The notes under the pieces are model-generated. The model was not told where the DNA came from and made no database searches. It saw only the letters and a program-made list of their open reading frames with translations. Positions 60,712 through 64,000 of a stretch of 64,000 nt of DNA are shown in pieces (position 1 is the stretch's first letter; each line of letters opens with the position of its first letter). The position numbers were made by a program, and so were the translations under genes. The DNA comes from Bacteroidales bacterium (GTDB taxonomy: Bacteria; Bacteroidota; Bacteroidia; Bacteroidales; Tenuifilaceae): positions 19,299 to 83,298 of the forward strand of contig JAGPEQ010000004.1 in assembly GCA_018056955.1 (NCBI GenBank), given 5' to 3'.

Positions 60712-61623
60712 ATGAAGCGCGACATTATTACAATTGACAGGGACAAGTGCAACGGTTGCGGACTATGTGTTAGTGGTTGCCACGAGGGAGCCCTACAGCT
60801 TATTGATGGCAAAGCTGTTCTGATCAGCGAGCTGATGTGCGATGGACTTGGAGCCTGCATAGGCGAATGCCCCGAGGGTGCCATTACCATCGAGCACCGC
60901 GAGGCTGAGCCTTACGACGAGGTACACACCATTAGTAAGATGGTGGCAAACGGTAAGAATACCATCATTGCTCACCTAAAGCACCTCAAGGATTATAACG
61001 AAAAGGAATACTTGCGCCAGGGTGTTGAGTGGTTGTTAGCCAACCGCGACAAACTCACGTTTAGCGTAGATGAGGTGCTGCAAGCAGTGCATAACCACAC
61101 CAAGGATGCCTGCGGTTGTGGGACAAGCGAGCCCAAGGTAAAGCCTCAACCCATGCATCACCATGGTGGGGGTTGTCCGGGTTCGGCAACTCGCAGCTTT
61201 GCACAAGCCATTGCAGGTGCTGAGGGAATGGTTTCGGGGAAATCGGAGCTAACCCACTGGCCCGTACAGCTACACCTGATTAACCCACACTCGGGTCATT
61301 TCCGTGGCTCAAATCTGTTGCTTGCAGCCGACTGTGTGGCGTTCAGCCTTGGCAATTTCCATAGCCAACACCTGAAGGGTAAAACCTTGGCTATTGCCTG
61401 CCCTAAGCTCGACTCAAACAAGGAATCGTATGTTGAGAAGATTACTGCGCTAATTGACGATGCACAGGTTGACACTATCACCGTGATGAAAATGGAGGTT
61501 CCCTGCTGCGGTGGGCTTGTTCAGCTAGCCCGTATGGCCATGGAACAGGCAAAACGCAAGGTTCCTATTAAGGTGATTACCGTTGGAATTCAAGGTGAAA
61601 TATTAGAGTCAAACTGGGTTTAA
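60712..61623 (+). CDS. Ferredoxin-domain protein, probable electron partner of Hcp
   Basis: 303 residues. Two 4Fe-4S motifs at the N terminus: CNGCGLCVSGC (about 14-24) and CDGLGACIGECP (about 44-55); in the second the second Cys is Leu, so that cluster may be 3Fe-4S or absent. Residues 90-165 carry extra Cys/His (DACGCG, PMHHHGGGCPG). The C-terminal half has ACPKLDSNKE and MEVPCCGGLVQLA, suggesting another metal or thiol site. Probably delivers electrons to Hcp, 69 bp downstream. Confidence 0.85.
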   Translation: MKRDIITIDRDKCNGCGLCVSGCHEGALQLIDGKAVLISELMCDGLGACIGECPEGAITIEHREAEPYDEVHTISKMVANGKNTIIAHLKHLKDYNEKEYLRQGVEWLLANRDKLTFSVDEVLQAVHNHTKDACGCGTSEPKVKPQPMHHHGGGCPGSATRSFAQAIAGAEGMVSGKSELTHWPVQLHLINPHSGHFRGSNLLLAADCVAFSLGNFHSQHLKGKTLAIACPKLDSNKESYVEKITALIDDAQVDTITVMKMEVPCCGGLVQLARMAMEQAKRKVPIKVITVGIQGEILESNWV

Positions 61624-61692
61624 TCAGCAAATAATCAACAAAATCAATAATTCACTTACTACATTTAACTATTTACTAAAAACAATCAAGCT

Positions 61693-63339
61693 ATGAGTAT
61701 GTTTTGCTATCAGTGCCAGGAAGCAGCCAAAGGAGTAGGCTGCACAATCAAGGGAGTTTGCGGTAAAAACGACGATCTTTCTAACATGATGGATCTCCTG
61801 CTCTTTGTAACCAAGGGGATTTGCGTTTACAGCACAGCGCTCCGCGAGCAAAAGGGTTACGAAAGCCCTATGGTTAACAAGTTTGTTTTTGACAGCTTAT
61901 TCTCCACCATTACCAATGCCAATTTTGATAAGGCAGCCATCACGAAGCGTGTTGAAAAGGCCATAGAGATTCGTAACATGCTGCGCGAGGAAGCCCAAAA
62001 GAAAGGGGTAAAGGTTGACACCACCTTTGAGGGATGCACATGGGAAGGTAAGCCCGAAGAGTTTGATGCTAAAGCTGCCACCGTGGGAGTTCTGAACGAA
62101 ACCAACGAGGATATCCGTTCACTTAAGGAGTTGATTACCTACGGCGTAAAGGGTATGGCAGCCTATGCCGAGCATGCCTACAACCTTGGCTTTGAGGACA
62201 CCACTGTTTACGCATTCATGCAAAAGGCCATGGCCGATATTACAAAAAACCTAAGCGTTGATGAACTTGTTACCCTTACCCTTGAAACCGGGAAGTATGG
62301 CGTGCAAACCATGGCGCTGCTCGATAAGGCCAGCACCACCAGCTTCGGTAACCCTGAAATCACCAAGGTAAACCTTGGCGTTCGTAACAATCCGGGAATC
62401 CTAATCAGTGGTCACGATCTTAAGGACATGGAGGAACTCCTTGCCCAAACCGAGGGCACTGGGGTTGATGTTTACACCCATAGCGAGATGCTACCCGCCA
62501 ACTACTACCCTGCTTTTAAGAAATACAAACACTTTGTGGGTAACTACGGAAGCAGCTGGTGGCACCAGCGCGAGGATTTTGAGTCGTTCAATGGCCCAAT
62601 CCTGTTCACCACTAACTGTATTGTTCCACCACTTGCCAACGCCAGCTATAAGGATAGGATTTACACAACCGGCGCAGCAGGTCTTGAGGGCGCAAAACAC
62701 ATCCCCGACAGGGAGAATGGAAAACCAAAGGATTTCAGCTCAATCATTGAACACGCAAAGCGTTGCAAACCTCCTGTTGAGATAGAGAAGGGCGAAATTA
62801 TAGGCGGATTTGCTCACGAACAGGTGTTTGCCTTGGCCGACAAGGTAGTAGATGCTGTAAAATCGGGAGCTATTCGTAAGTTTATCGTAATGGCCGGATG
62901 CGATGGCCGTATGAAGGATCGCAACTACTACACCGAGTTTGCTGAGAAACTACCAAAGGATACTGTTATCCTTACTGCAGGTTGCGCAAAATATCGCTAT
63001 AACAAATTACCTTTAGGTGATATAGGTGGAATTCCTCGTGTACTTGATGCCGGCCAATGCAACGATTCCTATTCATTGGCAGTTATCGCTCTTAAACTAA
63101 AAGAGGTATTCCAACTTAACGATATCAATGAACTGCCAATTGCCTACAACATTGCATGGTATGAACAAAAGGCTGTAATTGTTCTTCTTGCGCTACTATA
63201 CCTGGGAGTAAAGAACATTCACCTAGGCCCAACACTTCCTGCATTCCTCTCTCCCAATGTGGCCAAAGTATTGGTTGAGAACTTTGGAATTGGTGGAATC
63301 ACTACTGTAGATGAAGACATCAAGCTAATGGTAGGCTAG
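61693..63339 (+). CDS. hcp: Hybrid cluster protein (hydroxylamine reductase / NO reductase), class I
   Basis: 548 residues. The N-terminal cluster ligands are C5, C8, C17 and C23 (CX2CX8CX5C), typical of class I enzymes of anaerobes with a 4Fe-4S cluster. Hybrid-cluster ligands are visible: His in [11 protein letters not shown], Cys in [29 protein letters not shown] and DAGQCND, and Glu in WYEQKAV. Reduces nitric oxide and hydroxylamine under nitrosative stress. Part of an operon starting at 60712; a terminator-like hairpin follows. Confidence 0.96.
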   Translation: MSMFCYQCQEAAKGVGCTIKGVCGKNDDLSNMMDLLLFVTKGICVYSTALREQKGYESPMVNKFVFDSLFSTITNANFDKAAITKRVEKAIEIRNMLREEAQKKGVKVDTTFEGCTWEGKPEEFDAKAATVGVLNETNEDIRSLKELITYGVKGMAAYAEHAYNLGFEDTTVYAFMQKAMADITKNLSVDELVTLTLETGKYGVQTMALLDKASTTSFGNPEITKVNLGVRNNPGILISGHDLKDMEELLAQTEGTGVDVYTHSEMLPANYYPAFKKYKHFVGNYGSSWWHQREDFESFNGPILFTTNCIVPPLANASYKDRIYTTGAAGLEGAKHIPDRENGKPKDFSSIIEHAKRCKPPVEIEKGEIIGGFAHEQVFALADKVVDAVKSGAIRKFIVMAGCDGRMKDRNYYTEFAEKLPKDTVILTAGCAKYRYNKLPLGDIGGIPRVLDAGQCNDSYSLAVIALKLKEVFQLNDINELPIAYNIAWYEQKAVIVLLALLYLGVKNIHLGPTLPAFLSPNVAKVLVENFGIGGITTVDEDIKLMVG

Positions 63340-63347
63340 CCCTCTCT

Positions 63348-63379
63348 CCCAGCCGTATGCACTACGGCTGGGTTTCTTC
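63348..63379 (+). terminator. Terminator or attenuator between hcp and the cupin gene
   Basis: 10 bp perfect stem CCCAGCCGTA / TACGGCTGGG, loop TGCAC, followed by TTTCTTCT. It should stop much hcp transcription, leaving the cupin gene to read-through or its own weak promoter. Confidence 0.8.
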
Positions 63380-63412
63380 TATTAAATTGATCTAACATAA
63401 ATCCAAACAGCT

Positions 63413-63745
63413 ATGAACTTAACAAATGAATTTCCAAAAGGACAAAAGTTCAACTTTATGAATGAGGTTGAATACAGCAATGGCGGCATAGTAAGCAAAA
63501 ACGTGCTAAAACGCCCAACGGGGAACATCTCGCTTTTTGCATTCGATAAGGGTGAGGGTCTAAGCGAGCACACAGCACCTTTTGATGCCGTTGTTCAGGT
63601 TATTGAAGGTAAAGCCACAATAATAATCGGTGGAACACCCCACCAACTTGTTGCAGGCGAAACAATTATCATGCCTGCAAACATACCCCATGCGCTTCAG
63701 GCTGAGGAAAGGTTTAAAATGGTTTTAACCATGATAAAGGAATAG
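63413..63745 (+). CDS. Small cupin-domain protein
   Basis: 110 residues, a single cupin beta barrel. Conserved motif 1 reads SEHTAPFDAVVQVIEGKATI and motif 2 PANIPHALQAEE. Where metal cupins have two or three His, this has H55 region and PHAL, so a single divalent metal is possible. Cupins of this type often follow hcp in anaerobes, perhaps as NO or metal sensors. Its expression is likely reduced by the terminator upstream. Confidence 0.8.
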   Translation: MNLTNEFPKGQKFNFMNEVEYSNGGIVSKNVLKRPTGNISLFAFDKGEGLSEHTAPFDAVVQVIEGKATIIIGGTPHQLVAGETIIMPANIPHALQAEERFKMVLTMIKE

Positions 63746-63806
63746 TTGATTTTAATCAATTCCCTTGCCTTGCGCTTATTTTATTCCTAACTTTAAAAGA
63801 AAAAAC

Positions 63807-63923
63807 ATGAGCGAACTGATTAATAACTCCGAAAACAGGAAGAAAAAGCTCAAAGAGCTCATTCTCCGGTTACATAAACCCAAATCCGTCAATAGGAATA
63901 AAATCTCTAATGACGGCCATTAG
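63807..63923 (+). pseudogene. 38-codon remnant of a DUF438 protein
   Basis: ATG at 63807 opens a frame of 38 codons ending TAG. The first 22 residues (MSELINNSENRKKKLKELIL) match the start of DUF438 proteins, which continue for about 400 residues with PAS and hemerythrin-like domains. Here the frame diverges after RLHKPK and stops inside a terminator hairpin, so only the N-terminal tip remains. It is probably a decayed member of the hcp/cupin cluster, or could be a small peptide in its own right. Confidence 0.6.
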
Positions 63924-63932
63924 AGATTTTGT
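63900..63932 (+). terminator. Terminator at the end of the cupin transcript
   Basis: 13 bp perfect stem AAAATCTCTAATG / CATTAGAGATTTT, loop ACGGC, then GTTCTAT. It overlaps the stop codon of the DUF438 remnant. Beyond it, 63933-64000 is AT-rich with no gene visible. Confidence 0.85.
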
Positions 63933-64000
63933 TCTATAACTATTAGATTATTAACTCATTAAATTTGCTGAAGGAATTAAAAAAATTACTTTTTTTGTGT

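Overview
The window looks like the chromosome of an anaerobic or microaerobic member of the Bacteroidota, probably order Bacteroidales or a close relative. The supporting signs are a secreted M6 protease with a Por-type (type IX) C-terminal sorting domain, an S46 dipeptidyl-peptidase, SiaB/SiaC regulators, promoters with the Bacteroidota -7 element TAnnTTTG instead of strong Shine-Dalgarno use, an archaeal/eukaryotic-type ProS, and a class I hybrid cluster protein. Most of the window is ordinary core genome, but several intergenic gaps are unusually large and packed with repeats.

Layout: 0-13 kb holds a DUF4956 membrane protein, a SiaC-type phosphoprotein, a secreted C1 peptidase, a propeller-sensor histidine kinase with a LytTR regulator, the M6 protease, an OsmC protein and an S46 peptidase. 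13-18.5 kb holds tmk with a DoxX/MauE-like membrane protein on the minus strand, then folP-cdaA-(divergent aroA) on the plus strand and an RDD protein. 18.5-21.2 kb is a repeat island, an esterase and a tRNA-Arg(CCG) with a duplicated 3' tail. 21-34.8 kb carries membrane proteins, nth, an ABC-F ATPase, tilS-pabB-SDR, a BamA-like protein, SiaB and an M49-like lipoprotein. 35-50 kb carries proS, a Tyr/Trp/Ser-rich lipoprotein, a FadL-like porin, a histidine-utilisation cluster (hutI, DUF4197, ftcD), yidC, pyrG, a DUF349 protein and Hsp20. 50-64 kb carries a second repeat island, trmD, a repeat-domain ion channel, a YyaL-type protein, a thioredoxin-fold protein, an AAA/DUF4143 ATPase flanked by direct repeats, and a nitrosative-stress cluster (ferredoxin, hcp, cupin, a DUF438 remnant).

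The least explained content is non-coding. Two islands, 18665-19539 and 50493-51467, are long related sequences, each bounded by imperfect ~17 bp inverted repeats. Each holds the same 141-nt nested palindrome, and the substitutions in its outer helix keep pairing only as G-U on the plus strand. Other gaps contain degenerate tandem repeats, most with a 7 bp period, arranged in a recurring order with REP-like palindromes. This composite system is the best candidate for something undescribed. Other points of interest are the AroA homologue that has lost much of its substrate-binding lobe, the 12-residue repeat fused to a K+-channel pore, and the Crp/Fnr-type palindrome placed about 43 bp upstream of the likely start of the hcp operon.
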